DNA from: Variovorax sp. OK212 | Lineage (GTDB): Bacteria; Pseudomonadota; Gammaproteobacteria; Burkholderiales; Burkholderiaceae_C | Length of the DNA stretch: 64,000 bases | Reading direction: 5' to 3' | Assembly (NCBI RefSeq): GCF_900112425.1 | Contig: NZ_FOLP01000001.1 | Location: 844,082-908,081 of the forward strand | Shown: in pieces, positions 1 through 8,345 of the stretch | How the letters are laid out: every line of letters begins with the position of its first letter | Position numbering within the stretch: the stretch's first letter is position 1 | The notes under the pieces: generated by a model | Database searches by the model: none | Told to the model about the DNA's origin: nothing | Seen by the model: only the letters and a program-made list of their open reading frames with translations | Made by a program: the position numbers and the translations under genes

Positions 1-773
1 CCGGTCATGGAGGCCGGCACCACCGACAGGCCGACACCCGCGGCCACGAGGTTCAGGTTGGTCATCATGCGATCGACTTCGGCCACCACGCGCGGGCGCA
101 GGCCCTTGGCGTGGCACAGCGCGAGCAGGTCGGCATAGAGGCCGGGCGCGCCCGGGCGCCGCACGAGGATGATGCCTTCCTCGCACAGCTTCGCCAGCGG
201 CAACGGGCGCGAGGCCTTGCCCCGCTGGCCGAAGGACGCGGCAAGGCGATGGTCGCTGGGCATGGCCGCCCACACCGGTTCGCGCAGCAGCGTCTCGAAC
301 ACCAGCCCGTCGGGCCGCGCCACCGGCACGCGCAGCAGCCCGCAATGCAGGCGGCCCGCCGACAGCGCCTCGGTGAGCTCGGCCGCGTTGTCCTCGCGCA
401 GCTGCAGCTCCACGGCGGGGTAGGCGCGGCGGAACGCGCGCAGCGCCTCGGGCATGAAGCGGTGCGCCGCGGCCGAGCTGGTGAAGCCCACCGCCAGCGT
501 GCCGGCCTGCCCGTTGGCCACGCGCGCCATGCGCTGCTTCATGGCGTCCATGTCCTGCAGCATGCGCAGCGCCTCCACCTGGAACAGCCGGCCCGCGTCG
601 GTGAGCGCCACGCCGCGCGGATGGCGGCGAAACAGCAGCGTGCCCAGCTCGCGCTCCAGCGACTTGATCTGCAGGCTCAGCGGCGGCTGCTGGATGCCCA
701 GCTGCTCCGCGGCGCGCGTCATATGGCCGGTTTCGGCCACCGCGGAGAAGTACCTCAGTGCACGGATGTCCAT
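1..773 (-). CDS. LysR-family transcriptional regulator (3' end beyond window)
   Basis: The reading frame opens at ATG 773 (MDIRALRYFSAVAETGHMTR) and stays open to base 1, giving 257 codons; the stop lies outside the window. The first 60 residues form a typical LysR winged helix-turn-helix (AAEQLGIQQPPLSLQIKSLE). An inducer-binding domain follows, with 'VGFTSSAAAHRFMPEALRAF' near residue 95. It is transcribed away from the tannase-family esterase at 905, the classic layout for a LysR activator of a catabolic gene, so the esterase, hydrolase and Bug genes are its likely targets (inference). The inducer is unknown. The subfamily resembles BenM/CatM-type regulators of aromatic degradation, but I cannot confirm that from the part seen. 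Confidence 0.93.
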   Translation of the reverse strand, partial: MDIRALRYFSAVAETGHMTRAAEQLGIQQPPLSLQIKSLERELGTLLFRRHPRGVALTDAGRLFQVEALRMLQDMDAMKQRMARVANGQAGTLAVGFTSSAAAHRFMPEALRAFRRAYPAVELQLREDNAAELTEALSAGRLHCGLLRVPVARPDGLVFETLLREPVWAAMPSDHRLAASFGQRGKASRPLPLAKLCEEGIILVRRPGAPGLYADLLALCHAKGLRPRVVAEVDRMMTNLNLVAAGVGLSVVPASMT

Positions 774-904
774 CTGTCTCTCATATGTTTTTTATATCGA
801 AAGTGCTGCTTTATTTTATTTGACCCGAAGTCACTCGTGAACCTATCGTCCGCCCGCCCACTAGAAAAAGCGGCCCATCGAGGCCGCATCAAGGAGACAA
901 ACCC
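774..904. promoter_or_regulatory. Divergent LysR/esterase promoter region
   Basis: This 131-bp gap between divergent genes is much more AT-rich than its surroundings. It contains an ATAT-N7-ATAT dyad (783-797) just upstream of the LysR start, the kind of T-N11-A element LysR proteins bind. A GCGGCC/GGCCGC hairpin (870-887) sits in the leader of the esterase mRNA, followed by the ribosome-binding site AAGGAGA (891-897). The dyad assignment is inference from position and symmetry. Confidence 0.4.
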
Positions 905-3565
905 ATGCGCACACCGCGCCCTGCATCGATGGTTCGCGCCTGCCGCTGGTTCGGCATGGCGCTCGGCATTCCAATGGTCCTGGCCGCCTGTGGCGGGGGC
1001 GGGGAAGGAGGAGCCGTCTCCACGCCTTCCGGCAGCGGCAACCCCGCGCCTGCGACCATACAGCCTGTCGTGGCCTGCGCCGACCTCGCGGGCAAGAGCC
1101 TGCCAGCCTCGCTCATCAGCCTGCCCACGCAGGGCGCCACCGTCACCAGCGCCACGCCCGTGGCTGCTTTGGACGCAGGCAACACCCTTGGCGACTACTG
1201 CCGCGTGCGCGGCACGATTCAGCCAGTGGACGCGGGAGCGTCGGTCATCAACTTCGCGGTGAACCTGCCCGAGCAGTGGAACCGCAAGACCATCCACTTC
1301 GGCGGCGGCGGCTTCGACGGCGTGCTCATCAACGGCACCGAGGTCATCCGCTTCGGCCCGGCCGGCAAGCCGGCGCCGCTGGCGCTCGGCTATGCCACCT
1401 ACGGCGACGACTCGGGCCACCAGTCGGGCAGCATCACCGACGGCAAGTTCGCGGCCAACGACGAGCAGCTCGCCAACTACGGAGGCCTCTCGCTCAAGAA
1501 GACGCGCGACGTGGCGCAGGCGCTGGTGCTCGCGCGCTATGGCATGGCGCCCAGGCACGCCTACTTCCTCGGCACCTCGACAGGCGGGCGCGACGCACTC
1601 GGCTACATCCAGCGCTGGCCGGAAGACTACGACGGCGTGATCGCCAACGAGCCTGCGCTCAACTACACGGGCACCCGGCTGTCGAACGTGGCCGTGGGCC
1701 GCGCGCTCTACAACAACGGTGCGGAGGGCTGGCTGAGCCTGACAAAGACGCTGCTGGTACAGAAGACCGTGATGCAGGCCTGCGACAAGCTGGACGGCGC
1801 GGCCGACAGCATCGTGAGCAACGTGGAGAGCTGCCGGCAGCTGAACACGCAGATCCTTGCCTCGCTGCGCTGCCCGGGCGGAGCGGACACGGGCGACGCC
1901 TGCCTTTCGGACGCGCAGCTTGTCACCGTGCGCACCATCGAATCGCCGCTGGACTTCACCACCTATTCGCTGGCCAACGGTGTGAAGCGCGCAGGCGGCT
2001 ACAACCTGCTCGAAGGCGCACTGGTGGCGGGCCCGTACACCTCGCGAGACCTGGGCACGCGCAAGGTGCCGGGCAACCCGGCCACGTCGTCGGACGCCAA
2101 CATGTACGTCACCGGCGACCAATGGGTGAAGTACTTCGTCACACGGGTCGGCGCCTTCGACACCCTGACCTTCGACCCGCTCGACCCCGGCGCGTATGCC
2201 GCCCGCGTGACCGAGGTCTCGAACCTCACCGATGCGACCAACCCGAACCTCGCGCCGTTCTTCGCGCACGGCGGCCGGCTCATCCTGCTGCACGGCCTGG
2301 CCGACGAAGTGATCAGCCCGAACTCGACCATCGACTACTACAAGCAGCTCATTGCCACGCTCGGCCAGGCCACGGTCGAACAGAACGTGCGCTTCTACAC
2401 CGTGCCCGGCATGGGCCATGGCACCGGAAGCTTCATTCCCAACTGGGACTCGCTCGCGGCGCTGGAAGGCTGGGTCGAGGGCGGCCTCGCGCCCGCCACA
2501 GGGGTGGCGGTTGATGCGGTGGCGGGTACCTACGGGCGCACGAGGCCGCTGTGCCAGTTTCCGTCGTGGCCCAAGTACCGCGGCAGCGGCAGCCTGGACG
2601 CGGCCGTCAACTACAGCTGCGTGACTGAGGTCGGCGACCCGCTGGCTTGCCCGAACCTGCCAGCGGCCGTGACGAACTACAAGGGCGGCAACAGTTTCGG
2701 CGAGGAACTGCGCGTGCAGATCGACCCCGCCACCATGGCCTACACCGTGACCATCGATGCCACGCTGTTGCGCACCGTGGGCACGCAGCGCAGCGGCACG
2801 CTGGTGGCCGAGGGCAACTGCAGCTACGCCAGCAGCGAGAGCGGGGCAGTGTTCAGTTTCGCGGCCGGTGGCGTGATCTCGGGCGGTGTGAACGCGCCCA
2901 GCGGTGGTGGCTTTGCGCCCCTGCTGGCATTCCAGAAAACGTTCGAGAACATCGCGACCCCGGGCGTCTTCAATCCCGTGGCTTTGATCTTCAACGCCGT
3001 GGGCGTGAAACAGGGCGGGGGCGCTCCCGAGGCGTACTCGGCATCGGGACGGCTACGCAACGCGGGCACTTTCCAGTATTGCCGCGACGCGGTCACGAAC
3101 AGCTTCATGACCTACGACCAGACTTGCGCTCAGACCGAGAAAGGTTCCATCACCTACAACACGGCGCATGGCGCGTTCGACGTGCTTGCCACCGGCGGCG
3201 CGGTTACCGGCTCGATGGTCATCGGCATGGTCAACGCCGTGCCCGTGCCGCTTCACTTGGTGCGGGAGTCGCCCACCAGCACGGGCATGCGCCTGCTCGC
3301 GCCGCAGCAGAGCTTGATGGCCGGCGCGGCCGATGGCAGCTATGCGCTGGTCAGTGTCAAGGTCGAGAACCACGATGCCACAGTGGCCGGTACCGGCTTC
3401 AATCTGGGTGGCACGCCCGCCGTGTTGAGCTACGACGCGCCCGTGCTCGGCGCGGTGCAGGCCGACGCGGGCCGCCCGGGCAATTTCATCTTCAACAGCG
3501 GCGTCCTCGGCTTCGTTTCCAGTTCAGGAGCGAACGCGGCGCTGGAATTCGGAGTACGCCATTGA
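905..3565 (+). CDS. Tannase/feruloyl esterase-family lipoprotein
   Basis: Probably hydrolyses esters of aromatic acids outside the inner membrane. An N-terminal signal ends in the lipobox LAAC with Cys29, so the protein should be lipid-anchored. The alpha/beta-hydrolase triad is readable: Ser225 in GTSTGGR, Asp467 in HGLADEV and His505 in GMGHGTG, with family context such as 'WPEDYDGVIANEPALNY'. Family members normally carry Cys before the Ser and after the His (the CS-D-HC disulfide); here these positions are Thr224 and Gly506. At 886 aa it is some 300 residues longer than usual family members; residues from about 560 on form a region I do not recognise. Start ATG 905 follows AAGGAGA. The next gene overlaps the stop codon. 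The substrate is unknown: tannin, feruloyl or MHET-like esters are all possible. Confidence 0.88.
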   Translation: MRTPRPASMVRACRWFGMALGIPMVLAACGGGGEGGAVSTPSGSGNPAPATIQPVVACADLAGKSLPASLISLPTQGATVTSATPVAALDAGNTLGDYCRVRGTIQPVDAGASVINFAVNLPEQWNRKTIHFGGGGFDGVLINGTEVIRFGPAGKPAPLALGYATYGDDSGHQSGSITDGKFAANDEQLANYGGLSLKKTRDVAQALVLARYGMAPRHAYFLGTSTGGRDALGYIQRWPEDYDGVIANEPALNYTGTRLSNVAVGRALYNNGAEGWLSLTKTLLVQKTVMQACDKLDGAADSIVSNVESCRQLNTQILASLRCPGGADTGDACLSDAQLVTVRTIESPLDFTTYSLANGVKRAGGYNLLEGALVAGPYTSRDLGTRKVPGNPATSSDANMYVTGDQWVKYFVTRVGAFDTLTFDPLDPGAYAARVTEVSNLTDATNPNLAPFFAHGGRLILLHGLADEVISPNSTIDYYKQLIATLGQATVEQNVRFYTVPGMGHGTGSFIPNWDSLAALEGWVEGGLAPATGVAVDAVAGTYGRTRPLCQFPSWPKYRGSGSLDAAVNYSCVTEVGDPLACPNLPAAVTNYKGGNSFGEELRVQIDPATMAYTVTIDATLLRTVGTQRSGTLVAEGNCSYASSESGAVFSFAAGGVISGGVNAPSGGGFAPLLAFQKTFENIATPGVFNPVALIFNAVGVKQGGGAPEAYSASGRLRNAGTFQYCRDAVTNSFMTYDQTCAQTEKGSITYNTAHGAFDVLATGGAVTGSMVIGMVNAVPVPLHLVRESPTSTGMRLLAPQQSLMAGAADGSYALVSVKVENHDATVAGTGFNLGGTPAVLSYDAPVLGAVQADAGRPGNFIFNSGVLGFVSSSGANAALEFGVRH

Positions 3566-4923
3566 AAAAAAAACTGACCCATCTTGCGGCCTTCGCGCTG
3601 ATCGGCGCGGCGCCGATGTTGTCCGCGCACGCCGCACCGGCCACCGCGCCGAAGCCCGCGACCTGCCCGTCCCCCGTGCCCGAGGCCGCGCGCTGCTACA
3701 CCGGTGAAGACGGCAGCGGCGCGCTCTACTGGATCGCCATTCCGAAGGACTGGTCCAGGGATGGCAAGGGTGTGCTCGTCATGCACGCCCACGGCGGCCC
3801 CGAGAGCGGCCCGCCCAAGCTCGAGCGCAGCGAGGAGGACCTGAAGCGCTGGGCCGTCACCGTGAAGGCCGGCTACGCCTGGGCCGGTTCCACCTACCGC
3901 CGCGGCGGCTACGGCGTGACCATGGCCGCGGAAGACACCGAGCGCCTGCGCCAGGTCTTCGTGCGCTACTTCGGCCAGCCGCGGCGCACGCTGCTGCACG
4001 GGCAGAGCTACGGCGCGGGCGTGGCGGCGAAGGCGGCCGAGCTGTACGCCCCCGCGGGCGGTGCAAAGAGCCCGTACGACGGCCTCATGCTCACCAGCGG
4101 CGTGCTCGGCGGCGGCAACAGCGCCTACGACTTCCGGCTCGACCTGCGCGTGGTCTACCAGTACGTCTGCCACAACCATCCGCGCCCCGACGAGCCGCAG
4201 TACCCGCTGTGGATGGGCCTGCCGCTCGATGCGAAGCTCTCGCGCGCCGAGCTCGCCGCGCGCGTCAAGGAATGCACCGGCGTCGGCCTGCCCGCCGCAC
4301 AGCGCACGCCCGAGCAGGCGGCGCGCCTGAAGACCATCCTGTCGGTCGTGAAGATCCAGGAGCGCTCGCTGCTCGGCCACCTCGGCTGGGCGACCTGGCT
4401 GTTCCAGGACCTCGTGCAGAAGCGCCTGGGCGGGCGCAACCCCTTCGGCAACATCGGCGTGGTGTATGCCGGCTCGGCCGACGATGCGGCGCTCAATGCC
4501 GGCGTGGCGCGCTACGCGGCCGACCCGCAGGCCAAGGGCGCCCTCGCCGCAGACAGCCAGCCCACCGGCCGCACCGCGCTGCCCACCGTGGGCCTGCACG
4601 CCATCGACGACCCGACGGCCTTCGTCGAGCTCGAGAACTCCTACCGCCGCATCCGCGACGCGGCCGGCACCGGCGAGCTGCTGGTGCAGAGCTTCAGCAC
4701 CGAGCACGAGCACAGCTACCTGAGCGATTCGGAATACCCCGCGCTCTTTGCCTCGCTGCTCGACTGGATCGACAAGGGCGAGAAGCCCACGCCCGAAGGC
4801 CTCGCGCAACGCTGCAAGGCGCTGATGCCGCGCTTCGACACCGACGGCAAGAACGGCTGCCACATCAAGCCCGGGTGGCAGCCGCCCGCACTCGAAACCC
4901 GCGTGCCTTCGCGCGCACCCTGA
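3562..4923 (+). CDS. Secreted alpha/beta-hydrolase, TTG start overlapping upstream stop
   Basis: This is a 453-aa exported hydrolase. I chose the TTG at 3562, whose last two bases belong to the TGA of the esterase. GGAG (3551-3554) is 7 nt upstream, and the frame begins MKKKLTHLAAFALIGAAP, a textbook signal peptide cleaved after 'LSAHA'. The nucleophile elbow is GQSYG with Ser149; an oxyanion-like 'HAHGGPE' lies near residue 75, and a C-terminal 'STEHEHSYLSDSEY' probably provides the His. The start/stop overlap implies translational coupling with the tannase-like protein, so the two likely act on the same substrate in sequence. The family is not resolved further; I see no peptidase-specific motif. 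Confidence 0.85.
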   Translation: MKKKLTHLAAFALIGAAPMLSAHAAPATAPKPATCPSPVPEAARCYTGEDGSGALYWIAIPKDWSRDGKGVLVMHAHGGPESGPPKLERSEEDLKRWAVTVKAGYAWAGSTYRRGGYGVTMAAEDTERLRQVFVRYFGQPRRTLLHGQSYGAGVAAKAAELYAPAGGAKSPYDGLMLTSGVLGGGNSAYDFRLDLRVVYQYVCHNHPRPDEPQYPLWMGLPLDAKLSRAELAARVKECTGVGLPAAQRTPEQAARLKTILSVVKIQERSLLGHLGWATWLFQDLVQKRLGGRNPFGNIGVVYAGSADDAALNAGVARYAADPQAKGALAADSQPTGRTALPTVGLHAIDDPTAFVELENSYRRIRDAAGTGELLVQSFSTEHEHSYLSDSEYPALFASLLDWIDKGEKPTPEGLAQRCKALMPRFDTDGKNGCHIKPGWQPPALETRVPSRAP

Positions 4924-4965
4924 TTCCATCCTGCCTTCAACCCTACGGAAAATTACGGAGACTCC

Positions 4966-5952
4966 ATGAAGAAACTGTTCGCCCTCGCAGCCGTCGCCGC
5001 TGCAGCCATGGGCGCCACCTGCGCGCAGGCCCAGGACTTCCCGGGCAGCAAGCCCGTGACCATCGTCGTGCCGTTCGCGGCCGGCGGCCCGACCGACCGC
5101 GTGGCGCGCGACCTGGCCGAGGCGCTGCGCAAGCCGCTGGGCGGCAACACCGTCATCATCGACAACGTGCCCGGCGCGGGCAGCTCCATCGGCGCGGCCA
5201 AGGTGGCGCGAGCCGCACCCGACGGCTACACGCTGCTGCTGAACCACATCGCGATGGCCACCGTGCCCAGCCTGGTGCGCAACGTGCCGTTCAAGGTCGA
5301 GACCGACTTCGAGTACCTGGGCATCGTCAACGACGTGCCCATGACGCTCATCTCCAAGCCCGGCATTCCCGCCACCAACTACAAGGAACTGGCCGGCTGG
5401 ATCGCCGCCAACAAGGGCAAGATCAACATCGGCAATGCGGGCGTGGGCTCGGCCTCGCACCTGTGCGGCCTGCTGTACCAGAGCGCCACCAAAACCGAGA
5501 TGACGCCCGTGCCCTACAAGGGCACGGCGCCCGCCATCACCGACCTGATCGGCGGGCAGATCGACCTGCTGTGCGACCAGACCACCAACACCACGCCGCA
5601 GATCCAGGCCGGCAAGGTGAAAGCCTTTGCAGTGACCACGCCCAAGCGGCTCGCGCTGCCGATGCTGAAAGACCTGCCCACGCTCGACGAAGCAGGGCTG
5701 AAGAACTTCCAGGTGACGATCTGGCACGGCCTCTATGCGCCCAAGGGCACGCCCGCGCCGGTGCTGAAGAAGCTGAACGACGCCATGAAGGCGGCGCTCA
5801 AAGACCCGGACTTCATTCACCGCGAGGAACTGCTCGGCGCCGTGGTGGCCACCGACGGCCGCATCGAACCCGCGGGCCACAAGAAGTTCGTGATCGACGA
5901 AATCGCCAAGTGGACGCCGATCATCAAGGCGGCCGGCGTGTACGCCGACTGA
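4966..5952 (+). CDS. Bug-family (TctC-like) tripartite tricarboxylate transporter binding protein
   Basis: A 328-aa periplasmic solute-binding protein. It has a signal peptide cleaved near 'GATCAQA' and the family landmarks 'FPGSKPVTIVVPFAAGGPTD' after the signal, 'GAGSSIGAAKVARAAPDGYT' in lobe 1 and 'IGGQIDLLCDQTTNT' in lobe 2. Bug proteins bind carboxylates or amides. Most are orphan, as here: no TctA/TctB membrane genes are nearby. ATG 4966 is preceded by GGAG. It lies 42 bp after the alpha/beta-hydrolase on the same strand and probably captures an acid released by the two upstream hydrolases (inference). A long hairpin follows the stop. Confidence 0.93.
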   Translation: MKKLFALAAVAAAAMGATCAQAQDFPGSKPVTIVVPFAAGGPTDRVARDLAEALRKPLGGNTVIIDNVPGAGSSIGAAKVARAAPDGYTLLLNHIAMATVPSLVRNVPFKVETDFEYLGIVNDVPMTLISKPGIPATNYKELAGWIAANKGKINIGNAGVGSASHLCGLLYQSATKTEMTPVPYKGTAPAITDLIGGQIDLLCDQTTNTTPQIQAGKVKAFAVTTPKRLALPMLKDLPTLDEAGLKNFQVTIWHGLYAPKGTPAPVLKKLNDAMKAALKDPDFIHREELLGAVVATDGRIEPAGHKKFVIDEIAKWTPIIKAAGVYAD

Positions 5953-5975
5953 GCCGCTCAGCCCATCGTCGACAG

Positions 5976-6011
5976 TTCGCGCGTGGGCTTGCAAGAAGGC
6001 CCGCGCGCGAA
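5976..6011 (+). terminator. Stem-loop downstream of the Bug gene
   Basis: Arms TTCGCGCGTGGGC (5976-5988) and GCCCGCGCGCGAA (5999-6011) pair over 13 bp with one G-U wobble and a 10-nt loop. There is no T-tract behind it, so it may be a Rho-dependent or RNA-stabilising 3' end rather than a classic intrinsic terminator. Confidence 0.5.
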
Positions 6012-6107
6012 ATGCATGGCCCCTTTGTAATCAAAAGATTCAAATTTGATGACGGGGCAATTCAGTATTCTTTTCGGATGTTTACATTTGCTGGGCACAA
6101 TGCCGGC

Positions 6108-6551
6108 ATGCCAAACATTGCGTCAATCCTTAAGTCTGAAATCTCGCGTGTCGCCCGCAAGGAAGTCCGCGCTGAAATCGAAACCCTCAAGAAAGCCTCC
6201 GTGCATCACCGCACGGCCATCGCGGCATTGCGCCGTCAGGTGAGCGCGCTGGAAAAGGAACTGCGCAACGTGGCCAAGGGCAGCGCCCGCAGTGCACGTG
6301 CCTCGAGCGCATCCGACGAATCGGGCGACGGTGAGACGAAGCGACGCTTCAGCGCGGGCCGGCTGGCTTCGCACCGCACCAAGTTGGGTATTTCCGCGGC
6401 GTCTTACGGCAAGCTGGTGGGCGTGTCGGGGCAGACGATCTACCACTGGGAGCAGGGCAAGGCGCGGCCAAGGGCCGCGCAATTGGAAAGCCTGGCTTCC
6501 GTGCGGGGGCTGGGGAAAGTGGAAGTGGCGCAGCGGTTGGGGGCTGAATAA
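6108..6551 (+). CDS. XRE-type helix-turn-helix DNA-binding protein
   Basis: A 147-aa protein. Residues 10-65 are charged and helical with a heptad look ('EIETLKKASVHHRTAIAALR'), suggesting a coiled-coil dimerisation arm; a low-complexity Ser/Ala linker follows. The C-terminal third is an XRE/Cro HTH ('LASHRTKLGISAASYGKLVG', 'QTIYHWEQGKARPRAAQLES'). The HTH being C-terminal rather than N-terminal is unusual for XRE regulators. The frame stays open upstream, with alternative starts at 6078 and about 6013. I prefer ATG 6108 because the sequence becomes protein-like there, but no good ribosome-binding site marks it. The leader is AT-rich. The target is unknown. Confidence 0.75.
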   Translation: MPNIASILKSEISRVARKEVRAEIETLKKASVHHRTAIAALRRQVSALEKELRNVAKGSARSARASSASDESGDGETKRRFSAGRLASHRTKLGISAASYGKLVGVSGQTIYHWEQGKARPRAAQLESLASVRGLGKVEVAQRLGAE

Positions 6552-6685
6552 GCAGCGCCCAATGGTTGGCCGTGCGGCCTTTGGTTTGGCCTTTCGGTTT
6601 GAGCGCTTCATGAAATGGAGCGGCTCTTTCACCAATTCCACACGCCTGCTTTCGTTACGGCCGATTTGCCGGCGGCACGGTGCGG

Positions 6686-7588
6686 CTACGCTGCTTTTTT
6701 CAGATCCACGTCGGGGAACTCGGCATCGAATGTTTCCGCCGGCTTCACCGCCGCATCGATGACATTGGCGCCGTGCTTCTGGGCGAGGAAGCGTTCGCGA
6801 TAGAGCTGGTATGCCGCGTCACATACCTTTGAAGTGAAGTACGCATTGAAACCGCCGCCGACCGCGGCACCGACCACGGGAATGGCCTGGGCAAGTTTCG
6901 CTTTGGTCAAACGGATGCCGAGTGCTTTGGCGATCTCCTGGACCAGCTTCACGAAGACGTTCTTTTCCAACTCATTCCACGTGACTTTCTTTGCCACGTC
7001 CTGGGCCAGCCGGACCAGCTGAGACATTGCAAGGGCTTTGGATGCATCGGTCGGCGAAGAAGCGAATCCCAGCGTGTTCAGTGCAAACAGCCGTTCTTCC
7101 TGGCGTGTCGTGTCAAACCCGTAGTACGCCGCGTATTCGCCCACTGCGCGCAGATTGAGTGCGATCAACGCTGGGATATCGACGACCAGACCCACCGCAC
7201 CTGCTGCCCCCGCGCTCGCGCCTTCGGCGGCGGCGATGCCTTTGTACTTCGCCGCGAGCCAGCCGACGACCTTGTCGACATCTTCCAGAGGCAGATCGGC
7301 GATATCCGCATGTGATTTGACGCCCTCGTGTCCGGCCTTGCGAAACTCTTCAAAGATGGCTTCTGGCCGAACGCTCCATTGAGCGGCATCGTTGCAAAGG
7401 GTGGTCAGTCCTTGAACGGACTTCTTGATGACCGTGCCCACGCCCGGTGTATCGAGCAAGAAGTCTCCCGCCTTGTCCAACGGTCGGTTGAGCAACTGCA
7501 ACTTCTTGCCCAACCATCCGACCGATGGATGCTTCCAGTCATGGATTTGCTTCAGCGCAATAAGGTCGTAAGAGGGGAGATTGGACAT
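6686..7588 (-). CDS. EcsC-family protein
   Basis: A 300-aa protein matching the EcsC family in length and pattern. It has an internal Gly/Ala-rich amphipathic stretch ('EGASAGAAGAVGLVVDIPAL'), then 'GEYAAYYGFDTTRQEERLFA', and a second Gly-rich segment ('AIPVVGAAVGGGFNAYFTSK') near the C terminus. In Bacillus, EcsC is encoded with an ABC exporter, but proteobacterial homologues stand alone and their role is unclear. ATG 7588 was chosen over the in-frame GTG at 7597; neither has a clear Shine-Dalgarno. Base composition looks less GC-rich than the neighbours, hinting at separate acquisition. It converges with the XRE gene across a 134-bp gap. Confidence 0.8.
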   Translation of the reverse strand: MSNLPSYDLIALKQIHDWKHPSVGWLGKKLQLLNRPLDKAGDFLLDTPGVGTVIKKSVQGLTTLCNDAAQWSVRPEAIFEEFRKAGHEGVKSHADIADLPLEDVDKVVGWLAAKYKGIAAAEGASAGAAGAVGLVVDIPALIALNLRAVGEYAAYYGFDTTRQEERLFALNTLGFASSPTDASKALAMSQLVRLAQDVAKKVTWNELEKNVFVKLVQEIAKALGIRLTKAKLAQAIPVVGAAVGGGFNAYFTSKVCDAAYQLYRERFLAQKHGANVIDAAVKPAETFDAEFPDVDLKKAA

Positions 7589-7678
7589 GGTCAGCACTGA
7601 AATCAGCGTTGGTAAAAATTGAAACGTGTTCTCACGCGGAACTCACGCGTTCGGCCTTGATGAAGCGCCGGTGGCTGC

Positions 7679-8269
7679 TTACTCGTCACCCACGAGTTCC
7701 CCGCGATACGCCTCCATCGGCCCCTTCACCGCGGCACTCACCTGCTCGGCAAATTCCTTCACCGGCGCCCACTTGTGCCCCCGTCCATCGAGCGACAGGT
7801 CATAGGCCCGCTGCAGGTGCGCCAGCAGCTTGCGCGACGAAGCCTGTGCCACGAGCAGTGCGTCGATCGCGCGCTGCGTGTCGAAGCGCAGATGGTCGAC
7901 GGTTGCCAATGCCGACGTGATGCCTTCGGCTTCGAGGGAAAGGTGCAGCAGGTCGAGCGCGCTCTCGTCGGCGTGCGACTTGACCTTCTCCGCCATCTTG
8001 TAGACCGCGTCGATCAGCAGCAGCGCGCTCTGGTGCTGCGAACGGCGCGCCGCGGCGGTCGCTTCGACCTGGCGCAGTATCTCGAGCCGGTGCTGCCGCT
8101 GCACGGCCCACAGGCCCAGCGCGATGGCGGCGATGGCGCCGAAGGCCTGCGCCCAGGCGGCCCAGTCCCCGGGCGTCACGGGCGGGTAGGCCGCGAAGAT
8201 GCCGATCAACGTGCCGCAAATGAGTACGGCGGCGCCATACACCGCCGCGCTTTCCAGCTTTGACTTCAT
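7679..8269 (-). CDS. Small membrane protein of unknown function
   Basis: 196 aa. Two hydrophobic helices lie near the N terminus (about residues 9-28 and 38-55), separated by a short 'YPPVTPGDWAAWAQ' loop. A soluble helical region of about 135 residues follows, Arg/Ala/Leu-rich and coiled-coil-like ('HRLEILRQVEATAAARRSQH'). I do not recognise a family. ATG 8269 was chosen over an upstream in-frame start (8305) because GAGG lies just before it and the protein then begins MKSKLESAAVYGAAV, running straight into the first membrane helix. It is transcribed toward the EcsC gene, about 90 bp away. Confidence 0.65.
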   Translation of the reverse strand: MKSKLESAAVYGAAVLICGTLIGIFAAYPPVTPGDWAAWAQAFGAIAAIALGLWAVQRQHRLEILRQVEATAAARRSQHQSALLLIDAVYKMAEKVKSHADESALDLLHLSLEAEGITSALATVDHLRFDTQRAIDALLVAQASSRKLLAHLQRAYDLSLDGRGHKWAPVKEFAEQVSAAVKGPMEAYRGELVGDE

Positions 8270-8345
8270 GCCTCGATCCTTTGAGGCCGGAAGTATCTCC
8301 GCCACCCGGGCGTTTGAATTGCCCGAACAGAGGGGCTTAACCCGC

